From assembly GCA_965248935.1 (NCBI GenBank), contig OZ252214.1, positions 744,001 to 808,000 of the forward strand: a DNA stretch of 64,000 nt, read 5' to 3'. This document shows, one piece after another, positions 10,050-19,283 of the stretch. Each line of letters opens with the position of its first letter. Position 1 is the first letter of the stretch. Made by a program: the position numbers and the translations under genes. The DNA is from G032773895 sp965248935. Lineage in GTDB: Bacteria; Pseudomonadota; Gammaproteobacteria; Pseudomonadales; Cellvibrionaceae. The notes under the pieces are model-generated. The model worked only from the letters and a program-made list of their open reading frames with translations. It made no database searches and was not told the DNA's origin.

Positions 10050-11012
10050 ATGAGTTTGAGTGTAATAAATAGCTTAAAAAACTGGCTGGAAGGTCAAATT
10101 GTCGGCCAACCCAAGCTCATCGAACGACTATTGATCGCTTTGATCGCAGACGGCCATTTATTGGTCGAAGGGGCCCCAGGACTAGCGAAAACCAAAGCCA
10201 TCAAAACCCTGTCAGATGGTATGGAAGCTGATTTCCACCGGATTCAATTTACTCCAGACTTACTTCCGTCTGACGTAACGGGTACAGATATTTACCGCCC
10301 CGAAACAGGGGAGTTTGAATTTCAGGCAGGCCCTATTTTCCACAACCTTGTACTCGCAGATGAAATCAACCGCGCACCTGCCAAGGTTCAGTCCTCTCTG
10401 CTAGAGGCTATGGCAGAGAGACAAATCAGCGTGGGGAAAACAACCTATAAGCTACCCGAACTCTTTCTCGTAATGGCAACTCAAAACCCAATAGAACAAG
10501 AGGGAACCTACCCTCTACCCGAAGCTCAGCTTGACCGTTTCCTTATGCATGTCACGGTCGATTTTCCCGATGCCGAAGCGGAGAGGGAAATTCTAAAATT
10601 GAGCCGCGCCGAAGCGGTCAGACACAATGTAGCACTGCAACCAGAGGCCAAGGTGTCTCAAGAAGCCTTGTTTACTGTTCGAGAAGAGGCCCTAAACATA
10701 CACATGGCGGATTCGGTTGAAGAATACATAGTGCAACTTACCATGGCGTCTCGCAGCCCAGAAAAATACGGTTCCGATTTAGCCAAATGGATCGAATATG
10801 GCGTGAGCCCACGGGCGACCATTAGCTTAGACCGCTGTGCAAGAGCCCATGCTTGGTTAAACAGTAAAGACTTTGTTAGCCCAGACGATGTAAAGTCAGT
10901 CGTTCACGATGTATTTCGCCATAGAGTGCTGCTCAGTTTTGAGGCCGAAGCCAATGGCATAACCTCAGACGATATTATCGACGAGCTTCTCAACCGGGTT
11001 CCTGTGCTTTAA
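10050..11012 (+). CDS. MoxR-family AAA+ ATPase
   Basis: AAA+ chaperone-like ATPase that typically works with VWA proteins to assemble or activate envelope or metalloprotein complexes. Walker A is GAPGLAKT at residues 41-48, Walker B VLADEINRAP with Asp104-Glu105, sensor 1 is MATQNPIEQEGTYPLPEAQLDRF-type (MATQNPIEQEG then LPEAQLDRF), and the AAA lid is at the C-terminus. At 320 residues it has the normal family length. It is the first gene of a six-gene operon in the order moxR-DUF58-DUF4381-vwa-vwa/TPR-batD, which is the standard aerotolerance (Bat) layout. The promoter must lie in the 213-base gap shared with the divergent gdhB. Confidence 0.95.
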   Translation: MSLSVINSLKNWLEGQIVGQPKLIERLLIALIADGHLLVEGAPGLAKTKAIKTLSDGMEADFHRIQFTPDLLPSDVTGTDIYRPETGEFEFQAGPIFHNLVLADEINRAPAKVQSSLLEAMAERQISVGKTTYKLPELFLVMATQNPIEQEGTYPLPEAQLDRFLMHVTVDFPDAEAEREILKLSRAEAVRHNVALQPEAKVSQEALFTVREEALNIHMADSVEEYIVQLTMASRSPEKYGSDLAKWIEYGVSPRATISLDRCARAHAWLNSKDFVSPDDVKSVVHDVFRHRVLLSFEAEANGITSDDIIDELLNRVPVL

Positions 11013-11057
11013 CCTTGATACATTAACTTTGACACACATTTTTTATTCTAGACAAAT

Positions 11058-12014
11058 ATGGCAAACATACAATACAGCCACCAAGGGGTATATACCTCAG
11101 TAGATGAACTTTTGAGGTTGCGTTTTTTAGCCGCAAACCTTTCTACTGAGCGCCGAAAAAAATCCTCAGCAATGATGGAAGGCCCTACCCGTTCCAACTT
11201 TCGTGGCAGAGGAATGGAATTCGCTGAGGTAAGGCCCTATCACCCTGGGGACGATATTCGCTCTATTGACTGGCGGGTGACAGCTCGAACCCAAAAACCC
11301 TATACCAAGCTTTTCCAAGAAGAAAAAGAACGCCCCGTCTATTTGGTTATTGACCAAAGGTCACCAATGTTTTTTGGCACAATATCGGTTTTTAAGTCAG
11401 TTTTTGCCGCTCAATTAGCCGCTGTAATCGCTTGGATATCATCTAACAATAATGATCGAATTGGCGCGCTAATTTTTTCCGATAGCGAACAATACGACCT
11501 GCGAGCCAAACGAGGGAAACATGCCGTACTCGCCCTATTACACCAGTTAAATACCTATAACAGAGCGCTGACCTCGCCGATTCAAATACCGACAGAAAAC
11601 GGCAAAATTCATACGCTAGCAGAAATGTTAAAAGACGCTCGACGAGTTGCAAAACCCGGCAGCGCAATTTTTATAATAAGTGATTTTCACGATTTTGATC
11701 AAGAGTGTGAAAAGTCATTATCGCTATTAACACGACACACAGATACAACCCTAATTAACCTTTACGATAGGTTAGAAGCCAAACTTCCCGAACGCTCAAA
11801 TTTAAGCATTACGGATAGCCAAAAAAAGCTAGTGGTATCAGGAAAATCATCGTTGTTTTCCCGCGAGTTTGAATCCGTTCATGCTGACCACATTGAAAAA
11901 TTAAAAAATGCAGCTAACCGTTATCAATTGCCACTTTTTTCAACCGAAATTTCTGTCGATCTCAAGCAGTTTGTTCGAGAGATATTCGCCTCAAACAAAG
12001 GGCGAAGAAGATGA
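11058..12014 (+). CDS. DUF58 domain protein of the Bat/MoxR operon
   Basis: DUF58 proteins carry a degenerate VWA-like fold and always accompany MoxR ATPases. The diagnostic block RPYHPGDDIRSIDWRVTART is at about residues 58-77, followed by LVIDQRSPM, where a MIDAS-like strand should be. Length (318) is normal. It begins 45 bases after moxR and overlaps the next gene by four bases (ATGA), so the genes are translationally coupled. The protein has no signal peptide and should be cytosolic, consistent with direct work alongside the ATPase. Confidence 0.93.
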   Translation: MANIQYSHQGVYTSVDELLRLRFLAANLSTERRKKSSAMMEGPTRSNFRGRGMEFAEVRPYHPGDDIRSIDWRVTARTQKPYTKLFQEEKERPVYLVIDQRSPMFFGTISVFKSVFAAQLAAVIAWISSNNNDRIGALIFSDSEQYDLRAKRGKHAVLALLHQLNTYNRALTSPIQIPTENGKIHTLAEMLKDARRVAKPGSAIFIISDFHDFDQECEKSLSLLTRHTDTTLINLYDRLEAKLPERSNLSITDSQKKLVVSGKSSLFSREFESVHADHIEKLKNAANRYQLPLFSTEISVDLKQFVREIFASNKGRRR

Positions 12015-12634
12015 TATTAGACCATTTACTCCATAATTTTTTATCTGCAATCACATTAAACTGGGCCAGCCAACAAATTGACCCGGCACAGGCATTATTA
12101 AGTCAGCTACACGAAATAAAAACACCTGCACCTATTGGCGCCTGGCCTCCTGCTGTGGGCTGGTGGGTTGTGGTAATCACAAGCACGTTGTTCATTGCAT
12201 CAATAAGTTATTTTTTACTATCCAGACACGTAAAAAACCGCTACAGAAAAATTGCGCTGGAAAAATTAGCGAATATCCAAGTGGCTAAAGAAACCACAAA
12301 CGCAAATTTAATTGCTGAAATAAATGGTTTATTAAAACAGGTTTTTTTTACTGCCTACCCAGGTTCCCGCAACAATATATCAAGCTTATTCGGCGAAAGT
12401 TGGTATAAACAACTGGTTTCAACCATCGATTCAAAAAAATTAGATAAGTGCAATTATCCCTATGAACAATGGGCAAATGCACAGTACTCAGCTAATGGTG
12501 AATTGAATCGAGATGATTTATTTCAATTTGCAAAATCTTGGATTCAACTGCATTCTCCCATGTCAAAACAAGAACTCGAAAACCGTTTAAATTCACAATA
12601 TCCATCAAGCACTGTATCGGGAGCCACTCACTAA
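12011..12634 (+). CDS. DUF4381 domain membrane protein
   Basis: A 207-residue single-span protein found only in MoxR/Bat operons. After a short N-terminal region with LLSQLHEIKTPAPIGAWPPA, the family signature, there is one transmembrane helix (about residues 52-73, GWWVVVITSTLFIASISYFLL) and a basic helical domain that probably faces the cytosol. It overlaps DUF58 by ATGA and the next gene by TAATG, so stoichiometric synthesis is likely. Function is unknown; position between DUF58 and the VWA proteins suggests a membrane tether for the complex. Confidence 0.88.
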   Translation: MILDHLLHNFLSAITLNWASQQIDPAQALLSQLHEIKTPAPIGAWPPAVGWWVVVITSTLFIASISYFLLSRHVKNRYRKIALEKLANIQVAKETTNANLIAEINGLLKQVFFTAYPGSRNNISSLFGESWYKQLVSTIDSKKLDKCNYPYEQWANAQYSANGELNRDDLFQFAKSWIQLHSPMSKQELENRLNSQYPSSTVSGATH

Positions 12635-13692
12635 TGTTTAGCATTACATGGCCATGGGCGCTCGCCGCACTTCCTCTTCCCCTTATTGTGTATTTTTTAC
12701 TTCCAAAGGCCAAACAGCAGCTCGCTTCATTAAAAGTTCCCTTCTTTTCGCATGTAGAATCGATTACCCATTCACATCACGTAGCGGGTGGTTCACGGTC
12801 ACCTTTAAGACTGATAGTACTGTCCATTATTTGGTTGTTGCTGATTGGGGCAGCGGTAAACCCTCAATGGACAGGCGATGCGATTCCTATCCCCCCTAGC
12901 GGACGAGATTTATTACTGGCCGTAGATATTTCCGGCAGTATGGAAACTGAAGATATGATAGTCAACCACCAGCGAATTCAACGAATCCATGTTGTTAAAT
13001 TTATTGTCGGAGAGTTCGTTGAACGAAGAAAGAGCGATAGAATCGGCTTGGTCTTATTCGGCAGTAATGCATACTTACAAGCGCCATTAACCTTTGATAA
13101 ACACACGGTAAAGCAACTCCTACAAGAAGCGCAAATTGGCTTTGCCGGGCCAAGCACAGCTATTGGTGACGCTATTGGTCTAGCAATTAAACGGCTTCGA
13201 AAAAGGCCGGAGTCGCAGAGGGTCTTAGTTCTATTAACCGATGGAGCCAACACTTCGGGCGAAGTAACCCCTAAGCAGGCAGCAGACCTAGCAAAGCAAG
13301 AGGGTATAAAAATATATACCGTTGGGCTTGGCGCCACAGAGTTGGAAGTACGTAGAGGCATTTTCGGCTCTCATGTGCAAACCATTAACCCCTCAGCAGA
13401 ACTTGACGAAAATACCCTTAGTTACATTGCCGAAACAACCGGCGGGCGTTTTTTTCGAGCCACCAACCCACAGGAACTTCACGAGATATACGCTCTGTTA
13501 GATACATTAGAACCCATCGAACAAGATGCTGATATTTACCGCCCTATCTCCGCATTATATTACTGGCCTCTAGGCATGGCACTCACATTGAGCTTTATTT
13601 TTGCTCTCTTTACTATGTTTTATGTACCAAGTTTTACGCACCAGACCTTGCGTACTAGTAACCACAGCTCTCATCGAGGCGATGTAGGATGA
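12634..13692 (+). CDS. batA: VWA domain membrane protein, BatA-like
   Basis: Membrane-anchored von Willebrand A protein, 352 residues from the ATG at 12634. That start overlaps the preceding stop as TAATG; an open frame continues upstream inside the DUF4381 gene but is not needed. There are two N-terminal hydrophobic segments (about 7-24 and 58-76), then a VWA domain with a complete MIDAS motif DISGSM (Asp98, Ser100, Ser102), a TDGANTSGE loop, and a C-terminal transmembrane helix around 305-325. That N-TM/VWA/C-TM plan is the BatA plan. It overlaps the next gene by ATGA. Confidence 0.93.
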   Translation: MFSITWPWALAALPLPLIVYFLLPKAKQQLASLKVPFFSHVESITHSHHVAGGSRSPLRLIVLSIIWLLLIGAAVNPQWTGDAIPIPPSGRDLLLAVDISGSMETEDMIVNHQRIQRIHVVKFIVGEFVERRKSDRIGLVLFGSNAYLQAPLTFDKHTVKQLLQEAQIGFAGPSTAIGDAIGLAIKRLRKRPESQRVLVLLTDGANTSGEVTPKQAADLAKQEGIKIYTVGLGATELEVRRGIFGSHVQTINPSAELDENTLSYIAETTGGRFFRATNPQELHEIYALLDTLEPIEQDADIYRPISALYYWPLGMALTLSFIFALFTMFYVPSFTHQTLRTSNHSSHRGDVG

Positions 13693-15650
13693 ATGAGTTT
13701 TTATTGAATGTTCATTTTCTTCGCCCTGAATGGTTAGCCGCTATTATTCCCGCTATTTTGCTCGGCGCATCTGCGCTTCGTAACGAAGCGGCATCGGGCC
13801 AATGGAAAGAAGTAGTCAACCCCAAATTACTCCCTTTCCTTATGGATGGCCAAATAGAAAAGTCGCGACGTTGGCCCATTATACTTGCCGCTATCGTTGC
13901 GGTGATTACATCCATCGCTTTAGCGGGACCTGCTTGGAAAAAGATCCCGCAGCCCGTTGCCGAAGATGTATCTGGTCTAGTCCTTATTTGGGACCTATCG
14001 CCTTCGATGAATGCGCAGGACATCACCCCTTCCCGCCTAGTAAGAAGCCGATTAAAAATTATTGATCTGTTAAACAAACGAAAGGAAGGGACAACAGGGT
14101 TAATTGTTTACTCTGGAGAATCTCATATCGCGTCCCCACTAACGGACGATACCAATACTATCGTTAACTTAATGGGTGGCCTCTCCCCTGGGGTTATACC
14201 GCTTAAAGGCAGTAACCCAGAAATGGCTTTTGAACAGGCCATTGGCCTGTTAAAAAATGCAGGGGTTACTGACGGCAGCATTATTTTCATCACCGATGGC
14301 ATTGATTACAGCGCATTTGACACATTAGAACAACTTGCAAATAAAACCTCTCACAAAGTTACCATTTGGGGAATTGGAACGGCGGAAGGCGCACCCATTC
14401 CACTGAGTAACGGTGGTTTTGCCCGAGATAAAAATGGAGACATACTTCTTGCTCATCTCGACGATTCTGCACTTGAAGATTTAGCAATCAATTTGGGTGG
14501 GCTATATGTCCCCTTTTCAAACGGCGATACTGATATTTTTACCATCAGCAGTTTTGGTTTTAATAGCTCTTCGAACAAGGTTAAAGAAACCCTCAAAGAG
14601 TTTGATCAATGGCATGAAGAGGGCCTGTATTTAGTGCTTCTTATCCTCCCATTATTTGCATTGGCCTTTCGCAGAGGTTGGATCATTTGCTTATGCTTTG
14701 TCATTTTCGCTACAACACCCGAAAAAAGTTTCGCCCTGGAATGGAAAGACTTATGGGAAACCCAAAACCAACAGGGAATGAAGCTGTTAAATAACGAAAA
14801 CCCGGCAGAAGCGGCAAAATATTTTACTGACGAAACCTGGAAATCAATTGCCCAATACCATGCAGGAGATTATGACAGCGCAGAAAAAGGCTTTGCCCAG
14901 GATAAGAGTGCAAAGGGGTTATTAAATAAAGGCAATGCACAGGTTCATCAAAAAAAATACGATGAGGCCATCGCTAGTTACCAGAAAGCGCTAGAACATA
15001 ACTCAGAATTTGTTGCCGCCAAAGATAACCTCAAGATTGCTAAGGCGTTAAAAGCACTAGAAGAACAACAGCCACAAGAACAAAATCAAGAACAAAACCA
15101 GGAGCAGGAAGGCGAACAACAAAAAAACGAGCAGCAAAAGGGCGAACAAAAGAAGGGAGAACAACAAAGCAACAAAAACGGACAGCAGGGCCAAAATAAA
15201 CAAGAAAATGCTGAAGGCAACCAGAACCAAGAAGATAATACTGACAACACCGCTGGCGAACAAAAAGAACTGAACGAAGAACAAAAGCAAGCAATGGAAG
15301 ATACATACGGTTCAGAACCTGAGAAAGAAGAACAAGCAGCATCGGATTCGAAAAAACAGCAAGGAGAAAAAGAGCAAGATGAAAGGGATCAGAAAATACA
15401 ACAGGCCCATAAAAACCGCGAACAAGAGCCTGAGTCACCTAACGACACCCAACAAGGCGTCGCAATATCAGAAGAGGTAAGAGAACTTTCCGAACTTGAA
15501 CAAGCCAAAGAACAGTGGTTAAGAAAGATTCCTGATGACCCTAGCGGCCTTTTACGCAAAAAATTCGAATATGAATATAGAAAACGCCGTCAAGAAATTC
15601 GTCAGCAACAATGGCAATACCCTGACAATAATGCCAACGAACGCTGGTAA
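13689..15650 (+). CDS. batB: VWA-TPR fusion protein, BatB plus BatC
   Basis: A 653-residue protein that joins two genes usually separate in Bacteroides: an N-terminal BatB part with two membrane segments and a VWA domain (MIDAS DLSPS starting at Asp102, TDGIDYSAF later), a central hydrophobic pair around residues 315-345, and a BatC part with TPR repeats (about 385-450, GNAQVHQKKYDEAIASYQKA). Residues about 455-585 are low-complexity Gln/Glu/Asn/Lys, presumably a disordered periplasmic spacer. The last 60 residues hold the conserved BatC tail IPDDPSGLLRKKFEYEY. The fusion itself is common in gammaproteobacteria. It overlaps the upstream vwa gene by four bases. Confidence 0.93.
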   Translation: MNEFLLNVHFLRPEWLAAIIPAILLGASALRNEAASGQWKEVVNPKLLPFLMDGQIEKSRRWPIILAAIVAVITSIALAGPAWKKIPQPVAEDVSGLVLIWDLSPSMNAQDITPSRLVRSRLKIIDLLNKRKEGTTGLIVYSGESHIASPLTDDTNTIVNLMGGLSPGVIPLKGSNPEMAFEQAIGLLKNAGVTDGSIIFITDGIDYSAFDTLEQLANKTSHKVTIWGIGTAEGAPIPLSNGGFARDKNGDILLAHLDDSALEDLAINLGGLYVPFSNGDTDIFTISSFGFNSSSNKVKETLKEFDQWHEEGLYLVLLILPLFALAFRRGWIICLCFVIFATTPEKSFALEWKDLWETQNQQGMKLLNNENPAEAAKYFTDETWKSIAQYHAGDYDSAEKGFAQDKSAKGLLNKGNAQVHQKKYDEAIASYQKALEHNSEFVAAKDNLKIAKALKALEEQQPQEQNQEQNQEQEGEQQKNEQQKGEQKKGEQQSNKNGQQGQNKQENAEGNQNQEDNTDNTAGEQKELNEEQKQAMEDTYGSEPEKEEQAASDSKKQQGEKEQDERDQKIQQAHKNREQEPESPNDTQQGVAISEEVRELSELEQAKEQWLRKIPDDPSGLLRKKFEYEYRKRRQEIRQQQWQYPDNNANERW

Positions 15651-15663
15651 AAAGGTAAACTTT

Positions 15664-17388
15664 ATGTACAAACAAATACTGTTTTTTATCATCGCCTGCT
15701 TTTTTTCTACATTTAACGTTTATGCCAACCAGAGTGGAGAATTAACCGCTCGTACTGATAGAGGCACAATTTCCGTAGAAGAAACGGTAACCCTCAATAT
15801 TCGCTATACCGGCACCAAAAGAAATTGGAAACCTAACCTCTCTCAACTTGAAGCTAACTTTGAAATACTCAACCAAAACCACAATAACCGATTTACCTAT
15901 TCGAATGGAAAAACCGAGTCTCTAACTGAATGGACACTTGTCCTCTTTCCTAGAAAACCAGGGAAATTACTTATCCCATCATTTAAAGCAGATACTTTGT
16001 TTAGTGACGCTATTGTTGTGACGGTCACAGACCCGGTTGCTCCACCCAAAGGTATTACGCAGGATGTATTTGTTGAAACCTATATCGATAAATCAAGCGC
16101 CTACGTACAAGAACAAATAAGACTCACCTATCGTTTATATTACGCAGTCAATATAGATTCATTAAACGTAGAACCATTAAGCCTGGATAACGTAAGTGTC
16201 GAAGAATTACCCGAAGCGCGTTACAAAAAAAACATTAATGGTAAACAGTATGTGGTCGCAGAATTTAACTATGCTTTATTTCCTCAGGCCAGCGAGCCTC
16301 TCACCGTTCCAGCACTTAGTTGGAAACTGCGCTATTCGGTCAACCGCTCACAAACTTGGTTTGACCGATCAGGCCGCTTTACTCGTAAAAACCTCAAAAC
16401 CGAAGAAAAGCATGTTGACATTAAACCTATTCCAGATAGCTTCCCTAAAGGAAAGACTTGGCTACCTTCAACTCGGATTAACATTTCCGAGAACTGGAGT
16501 AACCCACCTAATTCAATAACTATAGGTGAGCCAACAACTCGCTCTTTAACACTTAATGCAGATGGTTTAATGCCCTCTCAATTACCTCAGCTATTTGATG
16601 CGCCCGGAACTACCACATCTATTCCAGGGCTAAAAATATATAACGAACAACCCGAAAGCCAGGATGAAAAAACAACGGAAGGCATTACATCGACCAAAAC
16701 AGAAAGCGCAGCGCTAGTCGCTACCCAAGGCGGGGAAATACCTATTGAGCCTATAAGAATCCCATGGTGGGACACAGCGAGCGATACACTGCAATACGCT
16801 GAGCTACCCAAGCAAACTATTGTTGTAAAAGGGCAGGCATTGCCCGCTACTTCGCCAATAACCCCACTACCTGGACAAGCCTCCACCACCATGACTAACC
16901 CTGTGACGGAACAATACCTTAATACCTTAATCGTTCAGCTACGTATCTGGCAAATTGCGGCCATTTTCTTCTTAATAACGACTCTAATAACACCCATAGT
17001 CGCCATAAAAATAACCAAAAAACGCTCTTCGCAAAGTGAATCAACAGAAATAAAAAGTCAAAAATATGCTAAAGATGCATACAGACAACTGACTCAGTCT
17101 TGTAGAACAAATAATTATGAGCAAATACGCAAAGCCCTTTTGCTATGGGCTTCATTATTTTGGCCAAAAGAAAATATAAATACGTTGGAAGATATTTGCG
17201 CACGAATAACAGACGAATCTCTTAAAAACCAAATTCGAGCACTTGACTCAGTCATATACAGTAGCAATACCGATACCAGTTGGAATGGTAATCTTTTATT
17301 TACAGCTTTAGACGATTGGATTAAAAATCAAAATAAAGCAAATGAAAAACCTGAAAAAAGTGAACTAGCTTCTCTCTATGGAGCATAA
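15664..17388 (+). CDS. batD: BatD family protein
   Basis: Last gene of the Bat operon, 574 residues from the ATG at 15664, 13 bases after the VWA-TPR gene with AAGG ahead. The open frame extends upstream into that gene, but the ATG at 15664 begins a signal peptide (MYKQILFFIIACFFSTFNVYA). The exported part has repeated beta-rich modules (GTKRNWKPNLSQLEANFEIL, YVQEQIRLTYRLYY), followed by one transmembrane helix near residues 425-448 and a cytosolic helical C-terminus. This is the BatD/oxygen-tolerance architecture. No enzymatic motif is visible; a scaffold role for the MoxR-VWA complex is inferred. Confidence 0.9.
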   Translation: MYKQILFFIIACFFSTFNVYANQSGELTARTDRGTISVEETVTLNIRYTGTKRNWKPNLSQLEANFEILNQNHNNRFTYSNGKTESLTEWTLVLFPRKPGKLLIPSFKADTLFSDAIVVTVTDPVAPPKGITQDVFVETYIDKSSAYVQEQIRLTYRLYYAVNIDSLNVEPLSLDNVSVEELPEARYKKNINGKQYVVAEFNYALFPQASEPLTVPALSWKLRYSVNRSQTWFDRSGRFTRKNLKTEEKHVDIKPIPDSFPKGKTWLPSTRINISENWSNPPNSITIGEPTTRSLTLNADGLMPSQLPQLFDAPGTTTSIPGLKIYNEQPESQDEKTTEGITSTKTESAALVATQGGEIPIEPIRIPWWDTASDTLQYAELPKQTIVVKGQALPATSPITPLPGQASTTMTNPVTEQYLNTLIVQLRIWQIAAIFFLITTLITPIVAIKITKKRSSQSESTEIKSQKYAKDAYRQLTQSCRTNNYEQIRKALLLWASLFWPKENINTLEDICARITDESLKNQIRALDSVIYSSNTDTSWNGNLLFTALDDWIKNQNKANEKPEKSELASLYGA

Positions 17389-17699
17389 ATAGTTCTGTGG
17401 ACTCATTCACATATTAAGAAATTTTTAATCAAGTACACCAGAGACCAAGGACTGGACTCTCCCCCCCTTAACAATTCCGTTTAAGCTCTCCCTAGGCCCA
17501 TTCTAACAGGTCTAGCGCCATTTTGAGCATATAAAGCCCACTTTAACCTAACTGAAATACATTTCGTTTTGATATAGACAGGCTTGTTTGTTACAACAGT
17601 ACCTCTATTGATCGCGTTAAGCTATTTTGGTAGTTTAATGGCACGCAAAAATACTTGTGCTCACGCAAATAATTTTAAAAATAACGATAACCAAGCGCT
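17389..17699. other. Intergenic region between batD and the ECF sigma gene
   Basis: About 310 bases without a gene. I see no clear hairpin terminator for the Bat operon and no confident sigma-70 promoter. A run of seven C (around 17460) and AT-rich sequence before the sigma factor start are the only notable features. Promoters for the sigma/anti-sigma pair should lie here. Confidence 0.5.
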
Positions 17700-18206
17700 A
17701 TGAGTCAGTCACAAAATAAGTCTCTCCTGCAAGACCTCTTTCAAGATCATGCAAAGAGCCTATTAACTTTTCTCTCTAGAAAGTACCGAAATGTTGAACT
17801 CGCCGAAGATGTCATTCAAACCGCCTTCGCTCGCCTGTCCAATGAAGGTGCCCTGAAAAATGTTAAGAATCTACGTGGCTACCTTTATCGCGTTGCGGAG
17901 AACTTAGTTGTGGACCATATACGTCATGAACGAGTAAAAGAAAAATATAGAGAATACAATAGATATCAGAAGGAAATTGAGGAACGAAGCTCTTTAGAAG
18001 ATGCATTAGAAGCGCAACGTCAACTCATAAAACTTGAAGCCTCACTGCAAAAGCTACCGGAAAACAGCCGAAATGCTTTTTTGTATTCAAGAATCCATGG
18101 AATGTCGTACAATGATATAGCCTCAAAAATGAATGTTTCTGTATCATCAGTGGAAAAATATATGCTTCTTGCGCTTAGGTCCTGTCGTGAAGCCGTAAAG
18201 CAATAG
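17700..18206 (+). CDS. ECF-type RNA polymerase sigma factor, FecI-like
   Basis: A 168-residue extracytoplasmic-function sigma factor. Region 2 covers LLTFLSRKYRNVELAEDVIQTAF (landmark AEDVIQTAFARL), which melts the -10 element; region 4 near the C-terminus has LEASLQKLPENSRNAF and the helix-turn-helix YNDIASKMNVSVSSVEKYM that contacts -35. It sits 33 bases before a FecR-type anti-sigma gene and is evidently cotranscribed with it. FecI/FecR pairs usually control a TonB-dependent receptor placed just downstream; none is present here, so the target is elsewhere. The ribosome binding site is weak. Confidence 0.93.
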   Translation: MSQSQNKSLLQDLFQDHAKSLLTFLSRKYRNVELAEDVIQTAFARLSNEGALKNVKNLRGYLYRVAENLVVDHIRHERVKEKYREYNRYQKEIEERSSLEDALEAQRQLIKLEASLQKLPENSRNAFLYSRIHGMSYNDIASKMNVSVSSVEKYMLLALRSCREAVKQ

Positions 18207-18239
18207 CGCGCCCTTATTAACAACCCATAAGAGTTATCC

Positions 18240-19238
18240 ATGGACAAACCCTCTCCAAACCAAGCGCAACAAGAAGCGGAGGAGTGGTTTGTCCATATGC
18301 AATCCAATAATTTAAGCCCGGATGACCTCAGAAAATTCCAAGAGTGGCGTTCACGCTCTCCTTTCCACAACTTCGAATACGAAAAAGTTGAGAAAGACTG
18401 GGAAATACTTGGTAAACTTTCCCAAGACCTACACAGCAAAAAACCCTGTACCCCAGAGGTTATTCCGCCACAAAATTCAACTTATTCGACAACAAAACCT
18501 AGAGCCAAGAAACAACAGCCCAATCGATACTACTGGTCAGCCGCCGCATGTATTTTGCTGAGTGTAACCCTTTTTGCCATAGTGTGTTTTGACTCCTCGC
18601 CCACCACAGAACACTACGTTTCCGCCATTGGTGAACAACGGCTAATTTCGCTAAAAGACGGCAGTCAAATTACCTTAAACACAGCAAGCTCGGTGGAGAT
18701 AAGCTATACCAAAGTAGACCGTTATATAAAATTCAAATATGGGGAAGCCTACTTTGAGGTAGCAAAAGACCCAAGCAGACCCTTTATTGTCGGTTTAGGC
18801 CAAGGCACGGTTACCGCTCTAGGAACAGCATTTAATATCCGTAAGAATAGGCACCTCGCCACTGTCACCATTACTGAAGGTGCGGTGATAGTAGAAGAGT
18901 CAAAAACAAGAACCAACCTCGAACCCGACTCTAAAATTGTCACCATTAGCAACGAGATTAGCTTCAGTCAATACGGGCTTAGTAACATCCGAAAAATCAG
19001 TAACATCAATGCGCTTTCGTGGAAAAACAAAATGCTGGTCTTCAACCAACAACCTCTTGAATACGTTATTAATGAACTGAACCGCTACCTTTCAACCCCA
19101 GTAACGGGAATAAATAAAAAGACTAAGAATATCTTAATCTCTGGAACCTTTGATTTAAGTAACCTAGAGGAAGCTCTTTTAGCTATTACCAATAACAACG
19201 CCCTAATGTTTGATCAACAAACTATGTCTATTAAATAA
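18240..19238 (+). CDS. FecR-family anti-sigma factor (DUF4880-TM-FecR-DUF4974)
   Basis: Inner-membrane regulator of the adjacent sigma factor. Cytosolic DUF4880 lies at about residues 8-55 (AEEWFVHMQSNNLSPDDLRKF, FQEWRSRSP), one transmembrane helix at about 98-117, the periplasmic FecR domain at 124-215 (LKDGSQITLNTASSVEISY, EVAKDPSRPFIV), and a C-terminal DUF4974/STN-like domain at 258-332 (LVFNQQPLEYVINELNRY). In characterised systems the C-terminal domain contacts the N-terminal signalling domain of a TonB receptor and the sigma factor is released after proteolysis. It faces sppA tail to tail with a 45-base gap. Confidence 0.93.
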   Translation: MDKPSPNQAQQEAEEWFVHMQSNNLSPDDLRKFQEWRSRSPFHNFEYEKVEKDWEILGKLSQDLHSKKPCTPEVIPPQNSTYSTTKPRAKKQQPNRYYWSAAACILLSVTLFAIVCFDSSPTTEHYVSAIGEQRLISLKDGSQITLNTASSVEISYTKVDRYIKFKYGEAYFEVAKDPSRPFIVGLGQGTVTALGTAFNIRKNRHLATVTITEGAVIVEESKTRTNLEPDSKIVTISNEISFSQYGLSNIRKISNINALSWKNKMLVFNQQPLEYVINELNRYLSTPVTGINKKTKNILISGTFDLSNLEEALLAITNNNALMFDQQTMSIK

Positions 19239-19283
19239 AGCCCATTAAATAATACATCCATTATAAGCGCCGAACGCTATAAG

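Noticed and set aside
15040..15438. Hydrophobic minus-strand ORFs opposite the BatB/BatC spacer
   Set aside because: Antisense of the Gln/Glu/Lys codon-rich low-complexity tract reads as Leu/Val/Phe; not a membrane gene.
18240..19238. An additional TonB receptor fragment after FecR
   Set aside because: The space up to sppA is 45 bases and holds no coding signal.
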